64,000 nucleotides of DNA from Catonia carolina (GCA_035578175.1 JAQMRL010000001.1:49747553-49811552); one strand, 5' to 3'; positions 34,738 through 46,691 are shown, counted from the first letter of the stretch. Notes: generated by a model from the sequence alone, not told the origin. Numbers and translations: made by a program.

Positions 34738-35106
34738 TGATAATATAGCAACGCGGTGAAAACTACCGATCCAGAAAAAGCATTACACGAAATTTAAATC
34801 CTTTTAAACCTAATAGAAGATTGGCAGAAAAAAAGGAATATAAAAATAAACGAATTGGAATCTTCACAAATATAATAGATACTTTAAATACAGTCATAAT
34901 AGAATGCAAAAGAGTAAAAGCAGTTTTTTAATTTTTTCTTATATAAGATACCCGAAAAATTCTGACTTTTTATATACGTAACTGACAAGTTAACAATCAT
35001 CCTTATTTTTTACACAAGACTATGAATCTAGATGTGACTGTTAAATAACGAGACTGACGTTGTAAAAAATTAATTTTAATTTTATATATAATCACTTATT
35101 GTGACC

Positions 35107-35290
35107 TTAAATATACACTCCTTCTCTATGCCTACAACGCTCCATGCGAATTTTCCATTGTTGAAAACAGTGCTGGAAGTCATCTTCTGTCAGCTCCTTC
35201 AGGACAAGTGTCGCTTTCTCTTTTACAGCTTCCACAGACTCAAATCTTGTCCCTTTTAATGCAGATTTCACCTTAGGAACAGGTAGAAGA
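35107..35290 (-). pseudogene. mariner transposase C-terminus, inverted copy
   Basis: On the minus strand the frame reads FPKVKSALKGTRF-like sequence (LLPVPKVKSALKGTRF), then VEAVKEKATLVLKELTEDDF and QHCFQQWKIRMERCRHREGV. This is the last 70 or so residues of a mariner transposase, downstream of the third catalytic Asp. The frame continues to 35355, but the residues encoded above about 35290 are the complement of the plus-strand core, not transposase. Confidence 0.75.
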
Positions 35291-35880
35291 TAATAAAATG
35301 TGATGAAACGTGGTTTTTTACTTATAATCCGGAAACGAAGCGCCAATCCATGCACTGGAAGAGCCGAACTTCACCGAGAGCAAAAAAAGCTCGAATGAGC
35401 AAGTCAAAATTTAAAGCAATGATTATTGTTTTGTTTTTATATTAACGGGATTGTGTACCTTCACTGGGTTCCTAAAGGTCAAACAATTAATCAATATTAC
35501 TACCTTCAGGTACTTTCTTAACTACGCCAAAGAGTAAGGAAAAACCGCCCCGAAATGTGAAAGGACAAAACCATGGGTTCTCCACCAAGACAATGCGCCA
35601 GCTCATTCCGCGTTATCTGTCAAAAGGTTCCTAGCCCAGTACAGCATCTCAGTGTTAGAACATCCACCTTATTCACCAGTTCTACCTCTTCCCTAAGGTG
35701 TAATCTGCATTAAAAGGGACAAGATTTGAGTCTGTGGAAGCTGTAAAAGAGAGAGCAGCACTTATTCTGAAGGAGCTGACAGAAGATGACTTCCAGCACT
35801 GTTTCCAACAATGGAAAATTCGCATGGAGCGTTGTAGGGATAGAGAAGGAGTGTATATTGAGGGTGTCAGTAATTGATTA
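35291..35880 (+). pseudogene. mariner transposase, D1 block to C-terminus, decayed
   Basis: Plus strand: CDETWFFTYNPETKRQ at about 35299-35346 (first catalytic Asp, expected GDETW), SPRAKKARMSKSKFKAMIIV to about 35434, then a stop. KGQTIN-like sequence follows near 35475-35490, then LHQDNAPAHSALSVKRFLAQ near 35580-35640 (second catalytic Asp, with a frame change just before), HPPYSP near 35665, a broken third-Asp region (PVLPLP then stop), and TEDDFQHCFQQWKIRMERCR from another frame. The N-terminal helix-turn-helix portion is missing. Non-functional. Confidence 0.75.
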
Positions 35881-35925
35881 TGTATAAAAACAAATATTTT
35901 TTAAAACGTCAGTCTCGTTATTTTA

Positions 35926-37144
35926 TAGCCACATCTCGTATATAATTTTGTTGAAGCGTAAAAACAACTATATGTCATCCTTTTAGTTTTAATCTTCACT
36001 TAGCAGAACAAATCTTTCAAACTTATTTCAGAAAAAAAACTATAAACTAAAACAAGATAATATTTAAAGGCCAAGCTGTGTGATCACAGCTGGCCGCTTC
36101 CGTGATCAGCATGGTCAAATATGAAGCGGAAGGGTTCTAGTTTGATTACCGACTGGAAAAGTTAAAACTCACCGTTTCACAACCTACAGTAGCCGTAAAA
36201 TTGCAAAGCCAATGATCCGATTTTAAATCAATTGTAATTAAAACACTTCCTCTTCATTAAAAAAGTATAACAGCTGTTGAAGCTACAAAAATATATTATC
36301 GTGTATAAAGTAAAGTAATCTTAGTGACCCTAGATTAACAAAATTGTTTTAAAAAACTAAAAACTGAATAAAATTTTCTTAAAGTTGAAAAAGAGTATAA
36401 CTTGCTATTGACTTTAACATGTGATGCGACTATAAACTTACTGTAACAAAGAAGGAATATACTTCTTCATATTATCGAATACTTTTGCTGAGATTTATAC
36501 ACACAAATGTGGAAGTAGTTTAACGACAATAACTTCAGTTAAAGACTGATTTTATCGTTTAAAAATGTTTTATTCTTCAAAAGACTGTTTCATAGCAGAC
36601 TGTTCAACAAAAGCTTGAGCTATTAAAATAATATACCAGGAGTAAAATATGAGTAAGTGTGCAGATCTATACGTAATATCGAGAAAAAAATGTTCTGTAC
36701 TAGTTTATTAGAGTTTCTATTCGTAAATTCGTGTATTTGAAGTTAGTTACACAGAAAACAGTGTAACTACATAAGTAAGTCGGTTAAACCACATACGTCT
36801 TAGTAGGCCCTATTTAAATTCAATTTTTGAAACAATATTTCTCTTCAAAAAAAGACTTATTCAAAAATAAAAAATGATATAAAACAGATAGTCTGCATTC
36901 TGTCTAATAAGGATATTTTATTTTTTTTAAGTTACTAATAATAAAGTGGTTTGGAAAATTACTTTAGGTGTAACAACTTGTAAAAGTGGCTGAAATTTTA
37001 CCGATCGCAATATTGTGACTTCCACTAAGGTTAATTTTTTGAAGCTAATCAGAAATCAGGTATTCATTTTCTGTTATTCCAATATTGCATTTTAAATTTT
37101 CTGTTTTTTGAGAAACTCAGGAAATGATTTGAAACGCATCAGTT
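35926..37144. other. AT-rich sequence with one possible SINE relic
   Basis: At about 36080-36230 a tRNA-like pattern is faintly visible on the plus strand (GTGATCAGCATGG, GGGTTCTAGTTTGATTACCG, then GTAAAATTGCAAAGCC resembling tail class II). The rest is unrecognised. Confidence 0.35.
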
Positions 37145-37560
37145 TGTTAAATATTTTCTTATTCATCCATCATAGTCATAGTATGTCCGAAACATTTACC
37201 TCTTCGTTTCACTATGGTTTCTTCGATAGTATCCATATCTTGATAGATTCTCGTTGAATCTTTCTTTAATTTACTACTTAATATTCATTGGGAAATGCTC
37301 TGATTTTTCTGAGAATATTTAATTCTATTGTTTTATTCTTTTTAATTTCGTTCGTTTTGTAGTCTAATGTTTCTATTCCGTAAGGTATAAAAGGTCCTAA
37401 AACTGTTTGATAATGTCTTAATTAGAAATTATTTGTTATATTTTTTCCGTGTAAATCTGTTAGATTGTACAGCTTTTGTAATTTAAAGATCCGAGATTCC
37501 ATGACTGATTTCAAGTGTTGTCGTTCTGAATAATTTCAGTTAATTGATCTAATTACGTTT
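37145..37560 (-). mobile_element. RTE-like RT thumb relic
   Basis: Minus strand: SRIFKLQKLYNLTDLHGKNI, then after a stop LRHYQTVLGPFIPYGIETLD, YKTNEIKKN, ELNILRKI, and in another frame DTIEETIVKRRGKCFGHT. This parallels the RTE-like copy at 1459-3330 (NKLNRAQ..TRYTYNKKSLS, LRHYKTVVQPEVAYCSETL, DSILDKMRKKRVSFFGHI). It is an older, more decayed member of that group. Confidence 0.65.
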
Positions 37561-37576
37561 AGTACTAACTTATTAA

Positions 37577-38045
37577 TTTTTTTTGTTTTTAATTTTTATT
37601 AAGGTATTGTATTTACATGAGCTATGTACGCACAAACATGAGCTGCACAGTATCCGTTTAGGATATTTAATTTAACTGACAGTGGAGAATTTTACTTTCA
37701 GAAGAAGATTTAAGTGGTACATTCACAGTACAGAACTACAGGTGTTTTCCGCTATGCAGATCAAGAGGTCTCTGCTCCATTTTTTCTTTAGACGTCGTGA
37801 AGTTGGAAAGTTCCTTGTAGCTAGACCACAGGCAAGTTGGTTGGGATGGTCATCTAGTCGTTCGTGAATTCTGACATAGTTCCTTTACTGTCGAAATTTA
37901 GAAGTCGTCGTGGAAAACATAAGTCCAGATTGGTCTTAAAAGGGTTTTGTAAATTAAAATTTTGGAACGGAGGTTTAATATTGATCAAGGGTCAAATAAA
38001 CAGAAGAGTAGGTTATGGTGGAGAGTAACTTCTAAAATTTGTTAA
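37577..38045 (-). mobile_element. Jockey-like 3' end, same family as 1-1003
   Basis: Minus strand: LLFCLFDP then LNLRSKILIYKTLLRPIWTY, a deletion, ISTVKE, a frame change, TRNFPTSRRLKKKWSRDLLI, then a 3' UTR of about 170 bp ending in TTAATAAAAATTAAAAAC and an A run (plus-strand T run 37577-37584). The protein end and the 3' UTR end match the copy at 1-1003 (which ends near 981-1003). Confidence 0.7.
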
Positions 38046-39044
38046 TATAATTATTTTAATTTATATTTTTAGTTTATTAGAACATTAAGAGGAAGAAATG
38101 TTTTGATTACGTACAGTAAGAAATTGAACATAATTTTTGAAGAAAGCCATGTCTTACACAAAAGCCGTACATTTCTAATTGTTACAATTTTAAGTAAAAC
38201 CAACGTATTTACTGTATTATAACACACAAAGCAAGATGAAGTGGATGAAGCTGCTGTTTTTTACGGCTAACGGTTTTTTAACGAAAGATGTATAGAGAAA
38301 GTACGACCGTACAGAATTTTTACGGTTAACTTACTAAGTACAGAAAAAGTTGAAAAGTTTTTTAATTCATATTTTTTGTGCAGTTTGATTAATCTAAAAA
38401 GTTTCATTACATTGACGAGCAACCTTAAATATTTGAGAGAAACTTATCCAGGAAATAATCTTCTACTAAATCAGAAGTGTAATTACGCTGGAAGACCAGA
38501 GCAGATACCAAAAGATTAGCAAGAGAAAATCAGGAGAATCAGTCTTTAACTAACGATAAAGCTTTTGATGTTCAGCAATATCATCGTAGAATGATAGAAG
38601 ACGTTTAGAGCTAAGGAGACCACATTTCATCACACAAATTAGAAAATTACAGCGAGTTAAATTAGTCACTACTCACAAATTTTGAATCAGTAAACTTCCT
38701 TGCCTTGTTTAGAATAATTTAGTGAATAAGGAAAGTTTAGTGAAATTAATTTATCAGTTTTCTATATGACTTTATATACAAAGTAGTTAAGTTTATTTTG
38801 GAAGAAGATGAAAGATTTTTTTATAAAATATACAAAATATCTTTACTTCTTTTTCAGTTGAACCTAGTATTGATTTAATCTACAGAACAAGAGCTGAGGG
38901 AGAAATTTACCTTTTAAGAGCAATTTTTGAAAAAAACGTTTTAGTTGTGAACATATATTATTATTTATTTCATGAATACATTTGTTTTATGTGAATAAAT
39001 AAATAAAAATAAACACGAAGCCAACAAACCAACGAACTGTTTTC
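38046..39044. other. AT-rich sequence without recognised genes
   Basis: Nothing recognised. Confidence 0.5.
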
Positions 39045-39185
39045 CCGGGTACCGGGTTAGATAAAACCCGCGTCAGGCAAAACAAATCTTTCATTTTTTC
39101 ATCGCTTATTTTTATCTATCACCCTTCACCAACTGCATTAATGTTGATGCCCATAAAACTCGGACCTAAAACCGAAAAACAGTAT
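39045..39185 (+). mobile_element. SINE relic, tail class II
   Basis: It preserves the B-box region (GGGTACCGGGTTAGATAAAA), CATCGCTTATTTTTATCTAT, AACTGCATTAATGTTGATGC and ACTCGGACCTAAAACCGAAA. These align in order with the SINE at 41400-41583. The A-box half is missing or unrecognisable. Confidence 0.65.
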
Positions 39186-40090
39186 CATTTGTCAAAATTT
39201 TGCTTTTATGACCTTAATTAAATAGCTTGTTTAAAAACTCAAATGACCGTTTTCAAAAATCATAATATTTGACCTAAACAACCCTTATGATACGAAAATA
39301 TTCCTATCATTATGTTTTTAGGGCACTTGCATGCAAGATGTATCAACGGGTCTTGAATATTTTAAAAAAGTTATATTTTCTACGCTGATCCAAATAATGC
39401 AATTTGTTGTAAAATTTAAAAAAACATGAACGTAAACTGATATTACAACTACATACATGGTATTCTAGAATGGTTTTCCTTCAATTTAAAATACATCTCA
39501 TATAAATTGGCCAACGTACATTGAAGTTATGATTTCTGAAACTAGTGGGTAATTACCAACCTCACCTAAAAGTAAATTAAATTATTAAGGGAATGAGGAA
39601 AATTACTAAATAATTTTTATTCAGAATTTAATAAAAAGAACAGCTGCATTTCAGACACAAAAACGTTTTTCTCTAAGTTTCAGTACAAAGAAGATTTGTT
39701 TTACGGAAGAATTCCCCATTAATAACTAACATAAAAGAGCAACGTGAATACAAATAAATTAAAGAAAACATCTACTATTCAATAATTAGCCTAAATAGAA
39801 GTTTTAGTAAGAAAGAAAATTTGTACGAAAAAAATCTTTTCATTACATTTTTTTTACATTAAACACTCTTCAGGTGTACATTTTGATTGTTGACTTATTC
39901 CACTTGGTGTTTTTAGCACGTACAATGAAGCCTCGATTCAATCATCTCGTCCCAACTTCGAAAAAGAACGAAAGAATCTTTATAATCGTAACTCGACACA
40001 CTTGGAGCAAACTGGTACAATATTTCTACTATAAAAATGTTAACTAAAATAGTTATTTAAATAACTTCTACCAATAGTAACCTGATAGAA
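39186..40090. other. AT-rich sequence without recognised genes
   Basis: Nothing recognised. Confidence 0.5.
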
Positions 40091-40413
40091 GAAAATATTG
40101 AATCAATAAAATCCGCTAATTTTTGGTACTCAATCTTGCGCTATATATATATATTTGTATTTAATATTTAAAAATAAAAGAAATATACAAAATATATTGG
40201 TAAGCTTGCCAAATGCATACGGTTGAGCTGTTATTAAAAATTTTAATAATATTGAAAATATTGAATTCATAAAATCCGCTAATTTGTGGTACTCAATCAC
40301 CCGCTATATATATTCGTATTTAATATGTAAAAATAAAAGAAATATACAAAGTATTTTGGTAAACTTGCCGAATGCATACGGTTGAGCTGTTATTAAAAAT
40401 TTAATAAAGTATT
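40091..40413. repeat. 163-bp tandem duplication (two units)
   Basis: Unit 1 starts at 40091 and unit 2 at 40254, both with GAAAATATTGAAT. They share ATAAAATCCGCTAATTT, GGTACTCAATC, CGCTATATATAT, AATAAAAGAAATATACAAA and AATGCATACGGTTGAGCTGT in the same order. Differences are scattered substitutions and an indel in the TA stretch. Confidence 0.9.
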
Positions 40414-41399
40414 GTATTTCTATATTAAATATTCTATAGTATTAAGCCGCATTCTCGGAATTAATCAAATTATTTGTTGCAAAAGTTTTCAAAGTAAAAA
40501 GTATATTGTGTATATTTAAAACAAAAAAATGTATCTTTTAATAGAGTATCATAATACGAATTAATTGAAACAAAAATATGAAATATAAAAAAATTAAAAA
40601 CGCAAATGGGTTGATTTTGATCAGTCATAACGCTACCTGTCAACACTTGATTTATTAACCACAGCATATAAACTAAGGATAAGGGTTAACTTTTTTAGCT
40701 TTGGTTCATTTGAAAGCTCAAATTTTTTGTACAGTCCAGTTTTATGAAAAGTTAAAGCAATATCTCAGTTTTAAATTGATTTATCTTTACCTGATAAAAA
40801 CTACAGTGGAACGGTAAAGTTTTATTCCATGTTAAGTTATGTTTATATAGCGTCATATTTCGTTTGTTTTTAGTTGGTCAGATATAGATAAAAATTTGCT
40901 TTAGCCAGTCACTCGTCTGTATTGTCAAATACGCCGCATACAAATTTCGAACCTCTAGTAAAATAGAATCAGGAGTTCGAATATGAACAAAAAGATTTGA
41001 TTTTTGTCTTTTGACCTATTTGTCTTTTGTTCTTTTAGCATTTAAAAAATTATCACAAAAAATTAAAAAATATATATATATATCACTAAATAGTGCACTG
41101 CCATTATTCATTAGTTTATCATCACTTATTTCACATTATTTTATTAAATTAAAACTATGCAGCTCTAAAATACCAGTAGATATATTTTCAGCTTATTTTA
41201 CATCACTTTATCACTTCTGAAGAGAACACTCATTAGAATGACCCTCAATTTAAATTCCATTACATTGATAAAATTTAAATGTACGCTAATTACAGATTAA
41301 ATTAGATAAATAACTTTTATATTAATATTTTTTTGTAAAATATTTTGCTTTTAGTCTTTTTTATAAACATAATTAAGAAGAATAAAATGTCTGAAGACC
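40414..41399. other. AT-rich sequence without recognised genes
   Basis: Short frames at 40470-40667 (-) and 41011-41220 (+) have no recognisable domains. Confidence 0.5.
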
Positions 41400-41583
41400 T
41401 GTAGCGAACCTGGCGTAGCTGCCTAGGTTAGCGTAACTGGCTTCTTAGCTGGGGTCCCGGGTTAGATACCCGGTCAGTTCCAGCATTTTCTCATCACTCA
41501 TCTTTATCTATCATTCTTCTCGGCGTCTGCATTAATAGTAATTGCAAAACGTCGGACGTAAAACCAAGAAAATAAATAAATAA
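41400..41583 (+). mobile_element. SINE, head B with tail class II
   Basis: The head shows GGTTAGCGTAACTGGCTTCT, GCTGGGGTCCCGGG and a B-box-like GGGTTAGATACCCGG. Then come CAGTTCCAGCATTTTCTCAT and the tail ATTAATAGTAATTGCAAAAC, GTCGGACGTAAAACCAAG, ending in (AAAT)n at 41565-41583. The head matches the SINE at 59080-59228 and the tail matches 29358-29545. Confidence 0.8.
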
Positions 41584-43128
41584 AACGGTGTTACAAGATT
41601 GGAAACACACAGTTTATTAGATTTCAGTTATTGGTTATTATAGGCATTGTAAATTTTCAAAATTTCTCTCTTTCGCGTAATATTAACTAATATTTTCACA
41701 TATTACTATAGTTACTATAATTAGGCTTACTAGTTAGTAAGTTTAATGTGAGCAGATAGTGATTTTGCTCATTTGAAAAAATGACTAGTTTACGTAATTG
41801 TACGTTCTTCATTTTAGGCATTATTTACTGATAGCCCAAAAAGTACGGATCAGTAAAATCAAGCTGTTTGATGTATTCTATAAATAAGTATTCCAAGTAA
41901 TGCTAGATATAAAATAAAACAAAAAACTTTAACTTCTTAAAGTATTATTGATTGAAAATGACCGGTATGTTGGTTGAGTTTTGATGAGTTTGTTTTCTTG
42001 ATATTTCAGCTTCATCATTTTTTGTAACTTCGTTGTAGGTTGTGATATTTCTTTTTGCTAACAGCCACAGATTTACAATACGTATACGTTATTATTTTCA
42101 ATAGAAGCAACGAAACCATAAAGTTTAACGCGATTTATCACTTCCGTATCATTACTCAGAAAGTGAAATACGCGTTCATTATAGTTTTTCTTTTGCCACA
42201 TCATTTTTTATTCTAATTCGGTAATCTTATACAAATCCTTAATGTTTGATAATTCTATTATTCAGATTTTAAATCTCTTACATTTTTTCAATCAATTTTT
42301 TTACGTATTGTACCAAAGTGAGAGAACCAAATAGGTCTATTTTAAAAATTACGGAAATTATTATTCATATCACATTTGGATAAAAAACAGACAATTACAA
42401 CAAAAAATACCAAGGAGGAGATAATACAAATTTTAAAGAAAAATAGTTTTTTGTTTCACTCACAAAATCCAATTAGCTGAATCATAGATTAACAAACATT
42501 TCTTAAGTTCATATAGCTCTAATAATTTATAAAAATTAATGCATTTGTAAATTTTTTATACTGAAACTACTAGAGAATAAAAAAGAATGTAAGTATAATG
42601 AAGAGACTTAGAAACTGTATTATATGAAAGACTTAAGTACGGAAATTGAAACGTAAGGCTTGCTTTGGAAGCACAAAAACAAAATAGACTAAAATAATAA
42701 CAGTAGGAACTCTTTAATTGAAAAATACGTTGGGGTAAAAAACCGTATTCAGCTACTATTATGCACAAAGCTACAAAGAAAGTTTTCGTGTTATTAAAAG
42801 TATAGTTAAAGGGAAACTGAAAGTCATATAAACGTGTTTTAAATTAAAATATAAAAACTGAGCGACCAGTAAGTTCCAGTTACTAAATTTTTAAACATTC
42901 TTACAAAAAAAGAAGATATAAAAACTTTTCTACATCAGGAAACTGTGTACTTTTGAGGAACTCTCATACCCGATAATGAAAGAAATTTTGGCAATATATT
43001 TTTTCCTTCAATACGTTTTTGATCCGTTATGTACACCCCACATGGCCAATTGGCATGTATTTTCAATGTATAAGTTAATGTATATGTAATTAAAATGTTT
43101 AATTTGAGAAAACATCGTACTATTTTTT
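41584..43128. other. AT-rich sequence without recognised genes
   Basis: Nothing recognised; an open frame at 42556-42768 (-) lacks recognisable motifs. Confidence 0.5.
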
Positions 43129-43142
43129 AACAGATAATGTTA

Positions 43143-43538
43143 TTGTTGTTGTTTAGGTCAACAGCTGAAAGGCTGGTTTGAACCTCTAGAGGTTTTACTA
43201 AGTAAAACGAGGAGTGAGGTGGTTTACCATTGCCTTCCTCACTGAATGGAAAAGTATGCTTATCAGCATGCCGGGCCCCCTGAAAAGCACATATTTTCCA
43301 ATCTGTAAATGACACCTTTACTTCATTCACCACAGGGTCTGGCTGTACAATGAAATTCATTACTTTCAGAGGAGATAACTCTGATTAGTGTATTTTACAC
43401 TTCTACCTCTTCTATTCTTAAATGATTCAGTCATTTAATTGGTTGACCATGTGATAAGAAACAGAACTATTTATTTGAGCCCCGCAACGAACAGATTGAG
43501 TGTAAATAATTTGACACTCCACCTGTCTGGTACGGGCA
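43143..43538 (-). mobile_element. 396-bp SINE-like family, copy 3, TSD 14 bp
   Basis: The best-preserved copy. It is flanked by the perfect 14-bp repeat AACAGATAATGTTA at 43129-43142 and 43539-43552. On the minus strand it starts TGCCCGTACCAGACAGGTGG and ends CCTAAACAACAACAATAAC-like sequence. The 14-bp TSD fixes both ends of the family. Confidence 0.92.
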
Positions 43539-43714
43539 AACAGATAATGTTACTAGAACTATTACTGAACTTTCACAGGCTAATCGTTTCGTTTAAATTA
43601 GTTATTCGTAGGTTTTGTGCTTACGTATACTTCAATATTGGTGCAAATTCTTTATTCCTTTTTGACCTGGAGTGAGGAAAAATTATTTTACAGTAATATA
43701 ATAACTATAATTAA

Positions 43715-44215
43715 AATAAACCACACGGATTAGACCTCCTGGCTTTTCCCTGCTTCAAGCTTAGCAGTCTGCTATTTAATAAAGAAGTTGGGTTACCATT
43801 TCTTCCAATGTCGTACATTACCAAGTTTTCCAGTTGGCTTGTAAGTAACACCTGTTTCGGTGTTCGATCATCTGGCATCCTCAACAAATTACTATACCAC
43901 TCACCTGTATTTTCGAGTAGTTAATATCCCCCTGGCACACCAAGTTCATGGGCAATATTTTTATATTGTATGTGGTCCAGGAAACGGTACCCCGCTAAAG
44001 GTTTTAACAATTTCATCTCAGTAGCCTCTATTCTTGATATCCGCTGATTATTCAGCGTCCAACACTCTGAATCATACAGTAGAATAGGTAGAACTAGGGT
44101 GTGACAAAAGTTTACTACATTATCTTCTTTACCGACCAGACTTTTCCCCAAAGTGTATATTAGCCTTTTAAACTTTTCCAGTTTGATTTCGCTATCTCGT
44201 AATTTCACAAAAGAT
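43715..44215 (-). mobile_element. non-LTR RT C-terminal fragment
   Basis: Minus strand, one frame to 43921: RDSEIKLEKFKRLIYTLGKS, LVLPILLYDSECWTLNNQRI, SRIEATEMKLLKPLAGYRFL, DHIQYKNIAHELGV, then a stop. Reading continues with EWYSNLLRMPDDRTPKQVLL and, after a frame change, YKPTGKLGNVRHW and a LEAGKSQEV-like tail near 43740. The LPxLLYxSExWT ... RIxxxEMxxLRxxxGxR pattern is the universal thumb/C-terminal signature of many arthropod LINE RTs. Confidence 0.75.
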
Positions 44216-45168
44216 ACGTCACACCCAAATAAAGAAACAAATGCACCTTTTGTAAAGTATTCATTTCTGTGGGCTAAGGTGCACGAGCAAGAAAATAAAC
44301 CACAGCTCTGTTATATAAAAAACAGTCATACAGTTGTTTATTAATTATAATATAGTACTTAAAATATCACTTTACGGCTATAAATAATTACAAGAAGTAA
44401 AATGAGTAAGAGCTATTTATTAAAAATAAGTTCTCGATTATGCAAACATATGGCTCTGAATCCCTTAACTGTTTAATTGTTTTTAATATGACAAAACTGT
44501 GGTTTATTGTTCATGTACCGTAGCGTACAGAAATGAATAGGTTATGTGAGTGAAATCGCTAGCTGCGAAACAATATTATCGATTACTAAATGCATTGTGC
44601 TTCCTACGCAAATTAGTATCATGTGGTTAAATAAATGCGTTAAGTTACGAACAAATGTAATTTTCATTCAATGTGAATGTACGTCTGTGTATGGTACAAG
44701 GCTTTTAATTCGGTTCATTAACATATTAATAACAAAATAAAGTTTTATTTAGACACATTTTATTTTTCGTGGTTATCTAGTAAATCTATTTTTAAAGGAT
44801 AAACACCCTGTTATCAACGCTTCTTTCTCCGCATCCACTCATAAAGGAGCCGATTGTTACATAAATGTTCTTCAAATGTTACACAGGTATCTAAATTCAG
44901 AAGATGCAAATAGACCAAATTCAGAAGATTCTCATCGACAATAAATTCAAATTAAATGCATTCCTTCTATCCTACGTTATGTTACATCAACATATCATCT
45001 ATTCTGGAATCTCTGTACAATCCTAGAAGGATATGTACATATCCTAAAATATGTTAACTACAGCTCATAATTAAACCATTTATTAAATTACTAGTACTCT
45101 GTTGAATTTTCATGTCATTTACATTTTTAAAATGCAGTTTAAAAATAATTTATTTAAAAATCATTGCA
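44216..45168. other. AT-rich sequence without recognised genes
   Basis: Nothing recognised; an open frame at 44546-44740 (+) lacks motifs. Confidence 0.5.
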
Positions 45169-45345
45169 TTTTTTTTTTTTTTTTTTTTTTGGAACAGCAT
45201 CAACATCTTGGTTATTAAAGACTACTATAGGGTACGAACAATGGGTTTTGACACGTAATAATTACCTGACTCTTGCCAGGAGTTGAACCCGAGACGACCT
45301 CTCTCTTGGTAGGCTAGAGCGCTAACCACTACGCCACGAAGGCGC
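45169..45345 (-). mobile_element. SINE, tRNA-like head with tail class I
   Basis: Minus strand: CGTGGCGTAGTGGTTAGCGC (A box, 45317-45336), TCGTCTCGGGTTCAACTCC (B box, near 45280-45296), a central region, then a decayed CTTTAATAACCAAGATGTTG and ATGCTGTTCC tail followed by a 22-base A run (plus-strand T 45169-45190). Candidate TSD: TCATTGCA at 45161-45168 against TCATTACA at 45350-45357, one mismatch. Confidence 0.8.
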
Positions 45346-46691
45346 GGCTTCATTACAATATTAAATTAACATAAACTAGGAAATGAACATTATTTATGGT
45401 AAAATATTGTTCAAATTGTGCATCATTTGATTTAACTTAATACCAAGATTATAAGCAAATAGTTTGTACATGTCTTTGGCAAGGGGATTTTTAATGATAT
45501 TAATTCATGTCCGATTTTACAAAAATGTAAAAGAATATCGTTAATATTTTTACAGTAAAGTACGTTACAAGTTATTTTTACAGCATACGTATTCAGAACG
45601 TAATTCAATTTCAAGATCAAATAATACTCGTACTTTTAACAGAACCATACAAAGGGTACATGTGACAGAACTTCGCTTAACTTGACTGTAAATGTGTCAA
45701 GAGTCAGGGATCCACGGAAGAAAAAGTTTCTAAATCCGAAATCCTGTTTACAATTCAATGACATCTACATTATTAAGTATTACTATTTTTACATTCAGTT
45801 TTTCGACTACATACTTCTTTGCAATACAAGCTGTCAAATAATAATACAGACTTAATTGTTAAACGTACTAACAGCAATTACTATAACAACATACTAATAA
45901 TTTTTTTATATCTTTTTCTAAAAATACACATAATAGATTTTTTAATCTTAAAATCTTTAATTCACCTAGATTAACAATTTTTAGTCATCCTTCCAAAAGC
46001 AACAAAATTATATTTTAAATAAAAAAACTTAAATTAACTATTAAAATAACCATTAAATTAACTCTTATTTTTCAATAGTTTTTTATTTCATCTGTTTTTG
46101 TTCTCAGTAAAAGTAAATGTTTTTACAATATATACTATTATTATAAATTATAACCTAAAACGTTTTCAGAAGAACACCATTCATTATTTGCACCTTTGCG
46201 TTTAAAAATGTGATATTGATGGTTGCCTGAAACTTTTGGCTGTGCGTAATGTACGTTCACTGGCGAAAATCCATTGTAAAACAGATTTTTCTTGCTGATA
46301 GGTCAATATTTTTCTTCTTAATTTTGTCTACACAGTAAGACTAAATGTTCTTCAAGTTTATTTCATTGTAATTATTTCTGTGCAAAACATTTAAAAAAGT
46401 TAATTAAGTTTTGATGATTGGCCTCCGAGCCAGCCCAGTCAGTCAGCTGATGGAAAGTCGCTAATATTTGTTAAGTAACACCGGTTGGGCAAGCGACTTT
46501 GTATGGTGACCAACTGACAGCCATCCACGAACAAACACTACTGGGGGTCCCTGTTCAAACTCATGGCTACCTAATCCACTTCAAAAATACAGCGAAAAGC
46601 AGCGATCAAATTGGGTAGTTGTTAATAGAGTTGTCAATAGTCCCGATAACAAATAAAAGCTAAAAAAAAAGTTTTAATGATATTCAAATGG
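45346..46691. other. AT-rich sequence without recognised genes
   Basis: Around 46430-46600 the sequence is less AT-rich (GCCTCCGAGCCAGCCCAGTC at 46420-46440), but no element could be assigned. Confidence 0.45.

Larger units (their letters stand above)
35043..35925. mobile_element. palindromic (foldback) mariner-like transposon
   Basis: Both outer ends are the same terminal sequence in opposite orientation: AATAACGAGACTGACGTT at about 35044-35061, and its complement ending at about 35923. A TA dinucleotide adjoins each end. The left arm (35043-35290) carries the 3' end of the transposase gene on the minus strand. The right arm (35678-35925) carries the same segment on the plus strand, and the centre (35291-35677) carries the transposase core on the plus strand. 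By eye the arms agree at roughly nine of ten bases over about 248 bp. The element thus has two 3' ends and no 5' end. Confidence 0.75.

Noticed and set aside
46430..46600. A less AT-rich stretch with a B-box-like CTGTTCAAACTCATGG.
   Set aside because: No A box at the right distance and no recognisable tail; not enough to call a SINE.
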